NCBI RefSeq assembly: GCF_029963765.1
Contig: NZ_JALBYU010000021.1
Location: 47,858-111,857 of the forward strand
DNA length: 64,000 nucleotides
Reading direction: 5' to 3'
Source of the DNA: Pseudomonas sp. UYIF39
GTDB lineage: Bacteria; Pseudomonadota; Gammaproteobacteria; Pseudomonadales; Pseudomonadaceae
Shown: in pieces, positions 35,205 to 43,586 of the stretch
Numbering within the stretch: the stretch's first letter is position 1
Layout of the letters: each line of letters starts with the position of its first letter
The notes under the pieces: generated by a model
Told to the model about the DNA's origin: nothing
Databases searched by the model: none
The model's input: the letters and a program-made list of their open reading frames with translations, nothing else
Position numbers and translations under genes: made by a program

Positions 35205-35234
35205 GTAAAGACCCTGTAGCCACTATAGGGTCAA
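35205..35234 (-). promoter_or_regulatory. cadA promoter with CadR (MerR-type) operator
   Basis: On the minus strand TTGACC (-35) is separated by 19 bases from TTTACT (-10). The long spacer is typical of MerR-family promoters. The dyad ACCCTGTAG-cca-CTATAGGGT (35211-35231) sits in the spacer and matches the known CadR/ZntR-type operator. Confidence 0.88.
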
Positions 35235-35257
35235 GCACCCATCTGGAGATTGCCGTC

Positions 35258-35707
35258 ATGAAGATCGGAGAACTGGCCAAACTCACCGACTGCGCCGTGG
35301 AAACCATCCGCTACTACGAGCGCGAAAACCTGCTGCCGGAGCCAGCCCGCAGCGACGGCAACTACCGCGTCTACACCCAGGCCCACGCCGAGCGCCTGAC
35401 CTTCATCCGCAACTGCCGCACCCTCGACATGACGCTGGAAGAAATCCGCAGCCTGCTGGCCCTGCGCGACAGTCCGCAGGATCAGTGCGAAAGCGTGAAT
35501 GCGTTGATCGACGAACACATTCATCACGTCAAAGCGCGGATCGATGGGTTGATGGCGTTACAGACACAACTGCTCGACCTTCGCCAACGCTGTGGCGAAG
35601 GGCCGGAAATTGATCAATGCGGGATTTTGCAGCGGCTTGAAGTGAGCGGCGGGGTTGTGGCGACAGAGGTTGAGCATTCCCATGTTGGCCGCAGTCACGG
35701 CCACTAA
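35258..35707 (+). CDS. cadR: MerR family metal-responsive activator
   Basis: 149 residues from ATG 35258. N-terminal MerR HTH: MKIGELAKLTDCAVETIRYYE with ENLLPEPAR; the usual dimer helix follows. Metal site: Cys77-type Cys in DQCESVNALIDEH, then RQRCGEGPEIDQCGIL (two more Cys). The tail ends in EVEHSHVGRSHGH, His-rich as in Pseudomonas CadR. It senses Cd2+ and Zn2+ and switches on the divergent cadA through the spacer dyad. Frame upstream of 35258 overlaps the operator and is not coding. Confidence 0.93.
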   Translation: MKIGELAKLTDCAVETIRYYERENLLPEPARSDGNYRVYTQAHAERLTFIRNCRTLDMTLEEIRSLLALRDSPQDQCESVNALIDEHIHHVKARIDGLMALQTQLLDLRQRCGEGPEIDQCGILQRLEVSGGVVATEVEHSHVGRSHGH

Positions 35708-35722
35708 AAACACCTCATACCC

Positions 35723-35750
35723 CCTGTGGGAGCGAGCTTGCTCCCACAGG
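35723..35750. repeat. REP element, single palindrome
   Basis: CCTGTGGGAGC (35723-35733) and GCTCCCACAGG (35740-35750) form a perfect 11-base stem between cadR and the convergent thyA. It may act as terminator for both. Confidence 0.9.
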
Positions 35751-35764
35751 TCAGCGGTAGTTCT

Positions 35765-36736
35765 TCAGACCGCCATCGGCGCGGTCATCGGCGCGTGGTG
35801 CTCGTAACCTTCCAGCGAAAAATCGCTCGGCTCGATCAACTCCAGCCACTCAGGCTGATAAACACCGGTCTTGGCAAACTCCGGCACACGGTCGCTGATC
35901 ACCAGTTTCGGCATCGGGAACGGCTCGCGCTTGAGCTGTTCATTGAGCATGTCCAAATGGTTTTCGTAGACGTGGGCGTCGCCGATGAAATAGGTGAACC
36001 AGCGCGGCGTGTAGCCGGTCAGGCGACCGATCAGGCTCAGCAGCGCGGCGCCTTCGGTGAGGTTGAACGGCGTGCCCAGGCCCAAATCATTGGAGCGGAT
36101 GTACAGAGTCAAAGAAATCTCTTTGGTCTCGACGTTCGGGTGGAACTGGTACAGCAAGTGGCACGGCGGCAGGGCCATTTCATCGAGCTGGGCGACGTTC
36201 CAGCCGTGGAACAGGATGCGGCGGCTGCCCGGGTCCTTGATGATGGTGTCGACGCATTGGCGGATCTGGTCGATCGCCTTGTACAGCACCACATAGGCTT
36301 GACCGTCTTCTTCGCCTTCAGCGATTTGGCGGTAGCCCTGGCTCAGGGTTTGTTCGATGGCCGCCTGGTTACTGACCGGGATCTGCTTGTACGCCGGCCA
36401 TTTGCGCCATTGCACGCCGTAGATCTCGCCAAGGTCGTCTTCGCCCTGACGGAACGGGTTGGCCAGCCACTGGGCGTTTTCGTTGGCGTTCTGATCCCAG
36501 ACCTTGCAGCCCAAGGCACGGAACTCGGCGGCGTTGTTCACCCCGCGCAGAAAACCACACATCTCGCCGATGGCTGATTTGAAGGCCATCTTGCGCGTGG
36601 TGATCGCCGGGAAACCTTCCTTCAGGTCATAACGCAGCATCGCGCCAGGGAAGCTGATGGTGTTCACGCCAGTGCGGTTGGCCTGTTTGGTGCCGTTCTT
36701 GATGACGTGGGCCACCAGTTCGAGATATTGCTTCAT
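35765..36736 (-). CDS. thyA: Thymidylate synthase
   Basis: 323 residues. MKQYLELVAHVIKNGTKQANR is the N-terminal folate-binding part; ATTRKMAFKS, RRILFHGWNVAQLDEMALPPC with the catalytic Cys in PPCHL, and the GRLTGYTPRWFTYFIGDAHVY region follow. It makes dTMP from dUMP with methylene-tetrahydrofolate. The chain is longer than the 264-residue E. coli form because of an insert in the middle (about residues 90-150, with the KQIPVSNQAAIEQ region), as in the longer ThyA subgroup. It lies 49 bases downstream of lgt on the minus strand. Confidence 0.95.
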   Translation of the reverse strand: MKQYLELVAHVIKNGTKQANRTGVNTISFPGAMLRYDLKEGFPAITTRKMAFKSAIGEMCGFLRGVNNAAEFRALGCKVWDQNANENAQWLANPFRQGEDDLGEIYGVQWRKWPAYKQIPVSNQAAIEQTLSQGYRQIAEGEEDGQAYVVLYKAIDQIRQCVDTIIKDPGSRRILFHGWNVAQLDEMALPPCHLLYQFHPNVETKEISLTLYIRSNDLGLGTPFNLTEGAALLSLIGRLTGYTPRWFTYFIGDAHVYENHLDMLNEQLKREPFPMPKLVISDRVPEFAKTGVYQPEWLELIEPSDFSLEGYEHHAPMTAPMAV

Positions 36737-36784
36737 GAGTTACCTGTGTCCTTGAACCCGGGACCGTCGCCCCGGGGTTCGAAT

Positions 36785-37591
36785 TTATACGGCCGCCGCT
36801 GGAGCCGCCGGTGCACGGTGATACGCCAGCCAGATCAGGTACAGACCGCCGACGATCATCGGTACGCAAAGTACCTGACCCATAGTCAGCCAGTTCCAGG
36901 CCAGATAGCCCAGTTGCGCGTCCGGTACGCGGACGAATTCGACGATGAAACGGAAGATGCCATAGAACAGCGCGAACATCCCGGACACCGCCATGGTCGG
37001 CCGCGGCTTGCGCGAGAACAACCAGAGAATGGCGAACAGCGCCACGCCTTCAAGCGCGAACTGGTACAGCTGCGACGGGTGACGCGCCAGTTGCGCCGGA
37101 TCGGTCGGGAAGACCATCGCCCACGGCACATCGGTGGCCTTGCCCCACAACTCGGCGTTGATGAAGTTGCCGATCCGTCCGGCGCCCAGACCGATCGGCA
37201 CCATCGGTGCGACGAAGTCCATCAGCTGGAAGAACGACTTGCCGTTCTTTTTACCGAACCACAACGCGGCCAGCATCACGCCGATGAACCCGCCGTGGAA
37301 CGACATGCCACCCTTCCACACTTCAAAGATCAACAGCGGGTTGGCGATATAAGCACTCAGATCGTAGAACAGCACATAGCCCAGCCGGCCACCGACGATG
37401 ACCCCCATCGACATCCAGAACACCATGTCGGAGAGTTTCTCTTTACTCCAGGTGGGGTCGAAGCGGTTCAACCGGCGCGACGCCAGCAGCCAGGCGCCGC
37501 CGATGCCGATCAGGTACATCAAGCCGTACCAGTGGATTTTCAGCGGACCGATGGCCAATGCCACCGGGTCGATCTGCGGGTAAGGCAGCAT
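36785..37591 (-). CDS. lgt: Prolipoprotein diacylglyceryl transferase
   Basis: 268 residues, about seven membrane segments. Family landmarks: IDPVALAIGPLKIHWYGLMYL near the N terminus, GMSFHGGFIGVMLA with the catalytic His region, PIGLGAGRIGNFINAELWG with conserved Arg and Asn, and the final YLIWLAYHR. It adds diacylglycerol to the lipobox cysteine in the inner membrane. It lies upstream of thyA on the same strand, as in many gamma-proteobacteria. Confidence 0.96.
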   Translation of the reverse strand: MLPYPQIDPVALAIGPLKIHWYGLMYLIGIGGAWLLASRRLNRFDPTWSKEKLSDMVFWMSMGVIVGGRLGYVLFYDLSAYIANPLLIFEVWKGGMSFHGGFIGVMLAALWFGKKNGKSFFQLMDFVAPMVPIGLGAGRIGNFINAELWGKATDVPWAMVFPTDPAQLARHPSQLYQFALEGVALFAILWLFSRKPRPTMAVSGMFALFYGIFRFIVEFVRVPDAQLGYLAWNWLTMGQVLCVPMIVGGLYLIWLAYHRAPAAPAAAV

Positions 37592-37672
37592 TGCGACTCC
37601 TTGTTAGAGTTGAAACTTTCAAAATTCCCGGGCGACGCTGTCACGCCAGGATTAAGTCAGGATTTCGGGGCG

Positions 37673-38455
37673 TCAGAGCAAAAAGTTCAGGCCCACGCAG
37701 AACAGCAAAGCGGCGAACAGTCTTTTCAGCAACTTCGGCGACAGGCTGTGAGCCAGTCGTGCGCCGAGCCGGGCGAAGAACATGCTGGTCAGGGCGATCC
37801 CCAGCAACGCCGGCAAATAAACAAAACCGAGACTATGGGCCGGCAGCAACGGATCGTGCCAGCCCAGAATCATGAAAAATAATGCACTGGACAAGGCAAT
37901 CGGCAAGCCGCAGGCGGATGAAGTCGCCACCGCTTGCTGCATCGGCACGCTGCGCCAGGTCAGGAACGGCACCGTCAGTGAGCCGCCGCCAATCCCGAAA
38001 ATCGCCGAAGCCCAGCCAATCACACTGCCCGCCACGGTCAGACCGACTTTACCCGGCACCGTTCGACTGGCCTTGGGTTTGAAATCCAGTGCCAGTTGCG
38101 CAGCGATGACCAGCGCAAAGACGCCAATGATTTTCTGCAGGTTGGGCCCGGAGATCGCTTCAGCCGTCAGCGCGCCGAAACCGGCACCGATGAGAATACC
38201 GAGGGTCATCCAGACAAAAATCGGCCAACGCACAGCACCGCGACGGTGATGTTCGCGGATCGCATTGACCGAGGTAAATATGATTGTCGCAAGGGACGTG
38301 CCGATCGCCAGGTGCGTGAGGATCGAAGGATCGAACCCTTGCAGCTTGAAACTGTAAACCAGCACCGGAACGATAATGATCCCGCCGCCGACCCCGAACA
38401 GCCCGGCCAGCACACCTGCACAGGCGCCGAGCGCCAGATAGAGCAGAAATTCCAT
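37673..38455 (-). CDS. TSUP (TauE/SafE) family permease
   Basis: 260 residues from ATG 38455, chosen because GGGG lies seven bases before it. MEFLLYLALGACAGVLAGLF, then GVGGGIIIVPVL (first TSUP glycine motif) and GIGGGSLTVPFL (second one, near residue 150) are typical of this eight-segment family. It probably carries sulfite, sulfoacetate or another small organic anion across the inner membrane. It is co-oriented with lgt (81 bases upstream of it), so it may be the first gene of that unit. Confidence 0.9.
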   Translation of the reverse strand: MEFLLYLALGACAGVLAGLFGVGGGIIIVPVLVYSFKLQGFDPSILTHLAIGTSLATIIFTSVNAIREHHRRGAVRWPIFVWMTLGILIGAGFGALTAEAISGPNLQKIIGVFALVIAAQLALDFKPKASRTVPGKVGLTVAGSVIGWASAIFGIGGGSLTVPFLTWRSVPMQQAVATSSACGLPIALSSALFFMILGWHDPLLPAHSLGFVYLPALLGIALTSMFFARLGARLAHSLSPKLLKRLFAALLFCVGLNFLL

Positions 38456-38575
38456 GCGCATCCCCAAATGAGAGCGGCATGGTAACGGATGCATGGCCTT
38501 AAGCTCCACTGGATGGCGATGGATACCCACACGATGACTGAGTAGAGTGGGCAGAAAACACACAAGGACTGCCTT

Positions 38576-39322
38576 ATGTGCCTGATTGTTTTCGCTTGGC
38601 GACCGGGTCACGCCCAGCCGCTGATCGTGGCGGCCAACCGCGACGAGTTCTATGCCCGGCCCAGCCTGCCGCTGGCGCAATGGCCCGAAGCACCGCACGT
38701 GCATGCCGGTCGCGATCTGGAGGCCGGAGGCACCTGGCTCGGTGTTGGCGCCCATGGACGCTTCGCTGCGTTGACCAATATTCGCGATCCGCACCAGCCG
38801 CCCGCTCGCAAGTCGCGAGGCGAGTTGGTGGCGCGATTTCTTAGCGGGGATTTGCCAATAGATGACTATTTGAGCGACGTTGTTGCACGTTCGCTGGAAT
38901 ATGCCGGGTTTAACCTGCTGATCGGCAATGCCAACGAACTGTGGCACTTCAATGCCCGGGAGACTGAGGCCGTGATGCTGCCACCGGGGGTTTATGGGTT
39001 GTCGAACGCGGGGCTGGATACGCCGTGGCCGAAACTGCTCAAGGCGCGGGAAGCGCTGGAGGAAGTGCTGGAAGATCCGCAACCCCAGGCTTTATTGGCG
39101 TTGCTGAATGATCCGCAGACGGCGCCATTTGCCGAACTGCCGGATACCGGGGTCGGGTTGGCCACCGAGACGTTGCTGTCGAGTGTGTTTATTGCCAGTC
39201 CGACTTATGGGACGCGGGCGAGTACGGCGTTGATTGTTCAGGCGGATGGGACGCGGTGGATGGTTGAGCGGAGTTTTGGGCCGTATGGCGGGCATTTGGG
39301 GGAAGTGGAGATCAGGGTTTAG
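38576..39322 (+). CDS. NRDE family protein (TANGO2-like)
   Basis: 248 residues. The opening MCLIVFAWRPGHAQPLIVAANRDEFY carries the NRDE signature (NRDE at residues 21-24) and an N-terminal cysteine at position 2, which in this Ntn-hydrolase-like family may become the nucleophile. GTWLGVGAHGRFAALTNIRDP follows. Bacterial function is unclear; human TANGO2 is linked to lipid or haem handling. It is divergent from the TSUP gene. Confidence 0.9.
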   Translation: MCLIVFAWRPGHAQPLIVAANRDEFYARPSLPLAQWPEAPHVHAGRDLEAGGTWLGVGAHGRFAALTNIRDPHQPPARKSRGELVARFLSGDLPIDDYLSDVVARSLEYAGFNLLIGNANELWHFNARETEAVMLPPGVYGLSNAGLDTPWPKLLKAREALEEVLEDPQPQALLALLNDPQTAPFAELPDTGVGLATETLLSSVFIASPTYGTRASTALIVQADGTRWMVERSFGPYGGHLGEVEIRV

Positions 39323-39340
39323 ATTGGTGTTGTCAGGGCT

Positions 39341-39427
39341 GGCCCCATCGCGAGCAAGCTCGCTCCCACAGGGGATTTGCGTCGATCACAAATCCAATGT
39401 GGGAGCGAGCTTGCTCGCGATGGGGCC
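39341..39427. repeat. REP pair with perfect 30-base arms
   Basis: GGCCCCATCGCGAGCAAGCT followed by CGCTCCCACA (39341-39370) is the exact inverse of 39398-39427. It lies between the convergent NRDE gene and ptsP. Confidence 0.94.
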
Positions 39428-39435
39428 ATCAGCGT

Positions 39436-41715
39436 TTAGAGGGTTTTAGCCGAAGCCGGATTAATCATCCGCGCCAACCCAAGGTTCTTCAGCGCCAATT
39501 GCAGCGAGCTGTGGATAACTTGCGGGTTGTCGATGGTCATCAGCTCGGCGAGCAATTCCTTGGCCTTGCTCAGGTTGATCTGACGCAACATCCACTTCAC
39601 TTTCGGCAAGTTGGTGGCGTTCATTGACAGGCTGTCGAAGCCCATCGCCATCAACAGCACCGCCGCCGCCGGATCGCCGGCCATCTCACCGCAGATGCTC
39701 ACTGGCTTGCCTTCGGCATGAGCGTCACGCACGACGCTCTGAAGGGCTTGCAGCACCGCTGGGTGCAGGTAATCGTAGAGGTCGGCTACACGCGGGTTGT
39801 TTCGGTCCACCGCCAACAGGTACTGGGTCAGGTCGTTGGAGCCGACCGACAGGAAGTCCACTTGCCGCGCCAGTTCCTTGGTCTGATAAACCGCCGCCGG
39901 AATTTCGATCATCACGCCGATCGGCGGCATAGGCACGTCACAGCCTTCGTCGCGGACTTCGCCCCAGGCCCGGTGAATCAGGTGCAGGGCTTCTTCCAGT
40001 TCGTGAGTGCCGGAGATCATCGGCAGCAGGATCCGCAGGTTGTTCAAGCCTTCGCTGGCCTTGAGCATGGCGCGTGTCTGCACCAGGAAGATTTCCGGGT
40101 GGTCGAGCGTGACGCGAATGCCGCGCCAGCCGAGGAACGGGTTGTCTTCCTTGATCGGGAAGTACGACAGCGACTTGTCGCCGCCGATGTCAAGGCTGCG
40201 CATGGTCACCGGTTGCGGGTGGAACGCGGCGAGTTGCTCGCGATAGATTGCCAGCTGCTCTTTTTCACTCGGGAAGCGCTGGTTGATCATGAACGGCACT
40301 TCGGTGCGGTACAGGCCGACGCCTTCAGCACCACGCTTCTGCGCCCGCGCCACATCCGCCAACAGGCCGGTGTTGACCCACAGCGGCATGCGATGGCCAT
40401 CGAGAGTCACGCACGGCAAGTCCCGCAGCGCATCCAGCCCGAGGGCCAGTTGCTTCTCTTCCTCGACCACTTCGGCGAACTGCTTGCGCAGCACTTCGCT
40501 GGGGTTGGTGTAGACCTCGCCGTGGTAGCCGTCGACGATCATCTGGATGCCGTCGACTTTGGAATACGGCAGATCGACCAGGCCCATCACCGTCGGGATA
40601 CCCATGGCGCGTGCCAGGATCGCCACGTGGGAGTTGCCGGAACCGAGTACCGACACCAGACCGACCAGCTTGCCTTCCGGCACCTCGCCGAGCATCGCCG
40701 GCGTCAGTTCTTCGCTGATCAGAATGGTGTTGTCGGGGTAGACCAGGGTCTGTTGACGCTCTTCCTGCAAGTAAGCCAGCAAGCGGCGACCAAGGTCTTT
40801 GACGTCGGAGGCGCGCTCACGCAGGTAGGCGTCGTCCATCAATTCGAAACGGTTGACGTGTTCGGTGACCACCTGACGCAACGCGCCCTGGGCCCACTGG
40901 CCGGTCTTGATCACGGTGGTGATTTCGCTGCCGAGCGAGGCATCGTCGAGCATCATCAAATAGACATCGAACAGCGCGCGCTCTTCCGGGCGCAACTGGT
41001 TCGCCAGCTTGGCGGACAAGGCACGCATGTCGGCGCGCACGCCTTCGATGGCGGTCTTGAACAGCCCGAGTTCGGCGGCGATGTCGGTGATGGTCTTGTC
41101 GGGCACCACGTCCAGATCGGCCGGCGGCAGCATGACCACCGCGGTACCGACCGCCGCACCCGGCGAACCCGGTACGCCGATGAACTTGGCTTCCTGGATG
41201 CCCTTGCCCTGACGGCCCAGCCCACGGATCGAACCGGTGGCTTCGGCGTGGGCGATAACGCCGGCAAGCTGCGCGCTCATGGTCACGAGGAAGGCTTCTT
41301 CACCTTCGTCGAACTGGCGGCGTTCTTTTTGCTGAATGACCAACACGCCGACGACGCGGCGGTGGTGAATGATCGGCGCCCCGAGGAATGAGGCGTAGCG
41401 CTCTTCACCGGTCTCGGCGAAGTAGCGGTAGCGCGGGTGATCCGCGGCGTTTTCGAGGTTCAGGGGTTCTTCACGCGTGCCGACCAGGCCAACCAGACCT
41501 TCGTTGGGTGCCATGCTGACTTTGCCGATCGAGCGCTTGTTCAAGCCCTCGGTGGCCATCAGCACGAAGCGGTTGGTCTCAGGGTCAAGCAGGTAGACCG
41601 AGCAGACCTGGCTGCCCATGGCCTCTTTGACGCGCAACACAATAATCCCCAACGCCGCCTTGAGATCCTTGGCGGAGTTAACTTCCTGGACGATCTTGCG
41701 CAGCGTATTGAGCAT
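39436..41715 (-). CDS. ptsP: Phosphoenolpyruvate-protein phosphotransferase of the nitrogen PTS (EI-Ntr)
   Basis: 759 residues from ATG 41715. MLNTLRKIVQEVNSAKDLKAAL begins the N-terminal GAF sensor domain (about 1-150). The phosphohistidine swivel is GSGNSHVAILARAMGIPTVMG near residue 360, and the C-terminal PEP-binding domain has the RSLDIGGDKSLSYFP and GSNDLTQYLLAVDRNNP motifs. It takes phosphate from PEP to start the PtsP-PtsO-PtsN chain that regulates nitrogen and carbon balance. The start is 22 bases downstream of rppH, so the two are co-transcribed, as in E. coli. Confidence 0.96.
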   Translation of the reverse strand: MLNTLRKIVQEVNSAKDLKAALGIIVLRVKEAMGSQVCSVYLLDPETNRFVLMATEGLNKRSIGKVSMAPNEGLVGLVGTREEPLNLENAADHPRYRYFAETGEERYASFLGAPIIHHRRVVGVLVIQQKERRQFDEGEEAFLVTMSAQLAGVIAHAEATGSIRGLGRQGKGIQEAKFIGVPGSPGAAVGTAVVMLPPADLDVVPDKTITDIAAELGLFKTAIEGVRADMRALSAKLANQLRPEERALFDVYLMMLDDASLGSEITTVIKTGQWAQGALRQVVTEHVNRFELMDDAYLRERASDVKDLGRRLLAYLQEERQQTLVYPDNTILISEELTPAMLGEVPEGKLVGLVSVLGSGNSHVAILARAMGIPTVMGLVDLPYSKVDGIQMIVDGYHGEVYTNPSEVLRKQFAEVVEEEKQLALGLDALRDLPCVTLDGHRMPLWVNTGLLADVARAQKRGAEGVGLYRTEVPFMINQRFPSEKEQLAIYREQLAAFHPQPVTMRSLDIGGDKSLSYFPIKEDNPFLGWRGIRVTLDHPEIFLVQTRAMLKASEGLNNLRILLPMISGTHELEEALHLIHRAWGEVRDEGCDVPMPPIGVMIEIPAAVYQTKELARQVDFLSVGSNDLTQYLLAVDRNNPRVADLYDYLHPAVLQALQSVVRDAHAEGKPVSICGEMAGDPAAAVLLMAMGFDSLSMNATNLPKVKWMLRQINLSKAKELLAELMTIDNPQVIHSSLQLALKNLGLARMINPASAKTL

Positions 41716-41737
41716 GGCTCGGGGTCGAACTCCGTCG

Positions 41738-42217
41738 TCAGTCGCGCGATAAAAGGCGCGGGGCAAGCTCTTTGAGAGCGCGTCGATACACTTCGCGCTT
41801 GAATGTCACCACCTGGCCCAACGGATACCAATAGCTGACCCAGCGCCAGCCATCGAATTCCGGTTTACCGGTCAAATCCATCCGCACCCGCTGCTCGTTG
41901 GAGACCAGGCGCAGGAGAAACCATTTCTGTTTCTGGCCGATGCACAGCGGTTGGCTGTGCGTGCGGACCAGACGTTGCGGCAAACGATAGCGCAACCAGC
42001 CCCGGGTGCAGGCGAGAATTTCAACATCTTCGCGCTCAAGACCCACTTCTTCGTTCAACTCGCGGTACAAGGCGTCTTCCGGCGTCTCCTGGGGGTTGAT
42101 CCCGCCCTGTGGAAACTGCCAGGCATCTTGATTGATACGGCGAGCCCATAGCACCTGTCCGGCATCATTCGTGAGAATGATCCCGACATTGGGGCGGAAA
42201 CCATCGGGGTCGATCAC
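41738..42217 (-). CDS. rppH: RNA pyrophosphohydrolase
   Basis: 159 residues with GTG start (VIDPDGFRPNVGIIL); GAGG lies eight bases upstream and the longer frame is not supported. Nudix box: GGINPQETPEDALYRELNEEVGL (residues about 40-62). It removes pyrophosphate from the 5' end of mRNA to start decay. First gene of the rppH-ptsP unit; divergent from the HAD gene over 143 bases. Confidence 0.95.
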   Translation of the reverse strand: MIDPDGFRPNVGIILTNDAGQVLWARRINQDAWQFPQGGINPQETPEDALYRELNEEVGLEREDVEILACTRGWLRYRLPQRLVRTHSQPLCIGQKQKWFLLRLVSNEQRVRMDLTGKPEFDGWRWVSYWYPLGQVVTFKREVYRRALKELAPRLLSRD

Positions 42218-42360
42218 GGCAACAACCTCGCAAACGCATGTCGCCGCATTGTTCCACAAAGGTTGTGATAGCAGCAACGAGCCGGCCTACCTTATGTGCA
42301 CTCTTGTGAAAAGTCCGTATTCTGGACGCCTTTCTACAGACTTTTCAGCGAGTAACTGCA

Positions 42361-43017
42361 ATGCGGCTGGCTTTATTCGACTTGGACAACACGCTCTTGG
42401 GCGGTGACAGTGACCACGCCTGGGGCGATTACCTGTGCGAGCGCGGCTTTCTCGACGCCGTCGCCTACAAGGCGCGCAACGATGAGTTCTATCAGGATTA
42501 CCTGGCCGGCAAACTGGATAACGATGCCTACCTGAACTTCTGCCTGGAAGTGCTCGGCCGCACCGAGATGGCCACGCTGGATCAATGGCATCTGGATTAC
42601 ATGCGCGATTGCATTGAGCCGATTGTATTGCCCAAGGGTCTCGAACTGCTGGCCAAGCACCGCGAGGCGGGTGACAAGTTGGTGATCATCACCGCGACCA
42701 ACCGTTTTGTTACCGGGCCGATTGCCCAGCGACTGGGCGTCGAAACCCTGATCGCCACGGAATGTGAAATGGTTGATGGCCGCTACACCGGGCGCAGCAC
42801 CGACGTCCCGTGCTTCCGGGAAGGCAAGGTGACGCGGTTGAATCGCTGGCTGGAAGAAACCGGGTATTCGTTGGAGGACAGCTATTTCTACAGCGACTCG
42901 ATGAATGATTTTCCGTTGCTGGAGCAGGTGACGCATCCGATCGCTGTCGATCCGGACCCTAACTTGCGTGCTGAAGCCGAGAAGCGTGGTTGGCCGGTAA
43001 TTACTCTGCGCGGCTGA
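42361..43017 (+). CDS. HAD-IB family phosphatase (SerB-like)
   Basis: 218 residues. HAD motif I: LALFDLDNTLLGGDSD (Asp7 and Asp9), motif II: VIITATNRFVT, motif III Lys in FREGKVTRLNRW, motif IV: YFYSDSMNDFPLL. The cap is helical as in the IB subfamily that includes phosphoserine phosphatase. The substrate is not evident; serine or histidinol phosphate are possibilities. ATG preceded by AGCGAGTAACTGC, a moderate ribosome site. Confidence 0.9.
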   Translation: MRLALFDLDNTLLGGDSDHAWGDYLCERGFLDAVAYKARNDEFYQDYLAGKLDNDAYLNFCLEVLGRTEMATLDQWHLDYMRDCIEPIVLPKGLELLAKHREAGDKLVIITATNRFVTGPIAQRLGVETLIATECEMVDGRYTGRSTDVPCFREGKVTRLNRWLEETGYSLEDSYFYSDSMNDFPLLEQVTHPIAVDPDPNLRAEAEKRGWPVITLRG

Positions 43018-43022
43018 TACCG

Positions 43023-43101
43023 CCATCGCGAGCAAGCTCGCTCCCACAGGGGATTTGAGTCGTTCAAACATCCAATGTGGGAGCGAGCGTGCTCGCGATG
43101 G
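43023..43101. repeat. REP pair (two inverted copies)
   Basis: CCATCGCGAGCAAGCTCGCTCCCACA (43023-43048) and TGTGGGAGCGAGCGTGCTCGCGATGG (43076-43101), one mismatch, between the HAD gene and the convergent DUF2269 gene. Confidence 0.92.
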
Positions 43102-43121
43102 GGTCGACTCAGTCCCAAGCC

Positions 43122-43547
43122 TTAAACCGGCTTCGCGCCCATCAGCCCTGCAATCGCGATAAAACAAGCAAAGCTGAACAGTGCGAGGGCGAAGGTGAAC
43201 TTGCCGTTGCCTCCCGGAACAGTGCGCAGCTTGTTTAGCCGCACCAGCAACCAGAACCAGCCCAACGCCGCGACGGTGTAAAGCACACTGGAAGCCAACA
43301 ACCAGATCTGCCCCAGCGGCCAGCCCACCAGATGTACCATCCACCAGCCGGTAAACGGCATGCTCAGCAGCGCCAGCCCCATCACCAGCCAGATAAACAC
43401 CCGCGGCCGTTGCAAAGTACGCGCGTGAGCCGTCGCGTCTCCGTTGCGACGCGTACGCCAGACCCAAATCGCCAGACCCAGCGCGCTGACCAGCAGCAAC
43501 ACCGTCGCCACCATATGAGCGACTTTCAGGGCGGTTAACGTTTCCAT
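43122..43547 (-). CDS. DUF2269 family membrane protein
   Basis: 141 residues, four hydrophobic segments (about 8-30, 50-70, 77-98, 115-135). METLTALKVAHMVATVLLLV and PFTGWWMVHLVGWPLGQIWLL are typical of this small inner-membrane family. Function unknown; not assigned. Stands alone between ilvA and the HAD gene. Confidence 0.85.
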   Translation of the reverse strand: METLTALKVAHMVATVLLLVSALGLAIWVWRTRRNGDATAHARTLQRPRVFIWLVMGLALLSMPFTGWWMVHLVGWPLGQIWLLASSVLYTVAALGWFWLLVRLNKLRTVPGGNGKFTFALALFSFACFIAIAGLMGAKPV

Positions 43548-43586
43548 TGTTCGATTTCCTTATGGCCTGGCCATCAGCGTAGCCGC

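Noticed and set aside
39718..41391. 557-codon antisense frame over ptsP
   Set aside because: Shadow of a GC-rich coding strand, His/Gln/Val-rich with no domain signature.
2699..43101. CRISPR array formed by the repeated GTGGGAGCGAGC sequences
   Set aside because: Copies are kilobases apart, inverted in pairs and palindromic; no regular spacers and no cas genes.
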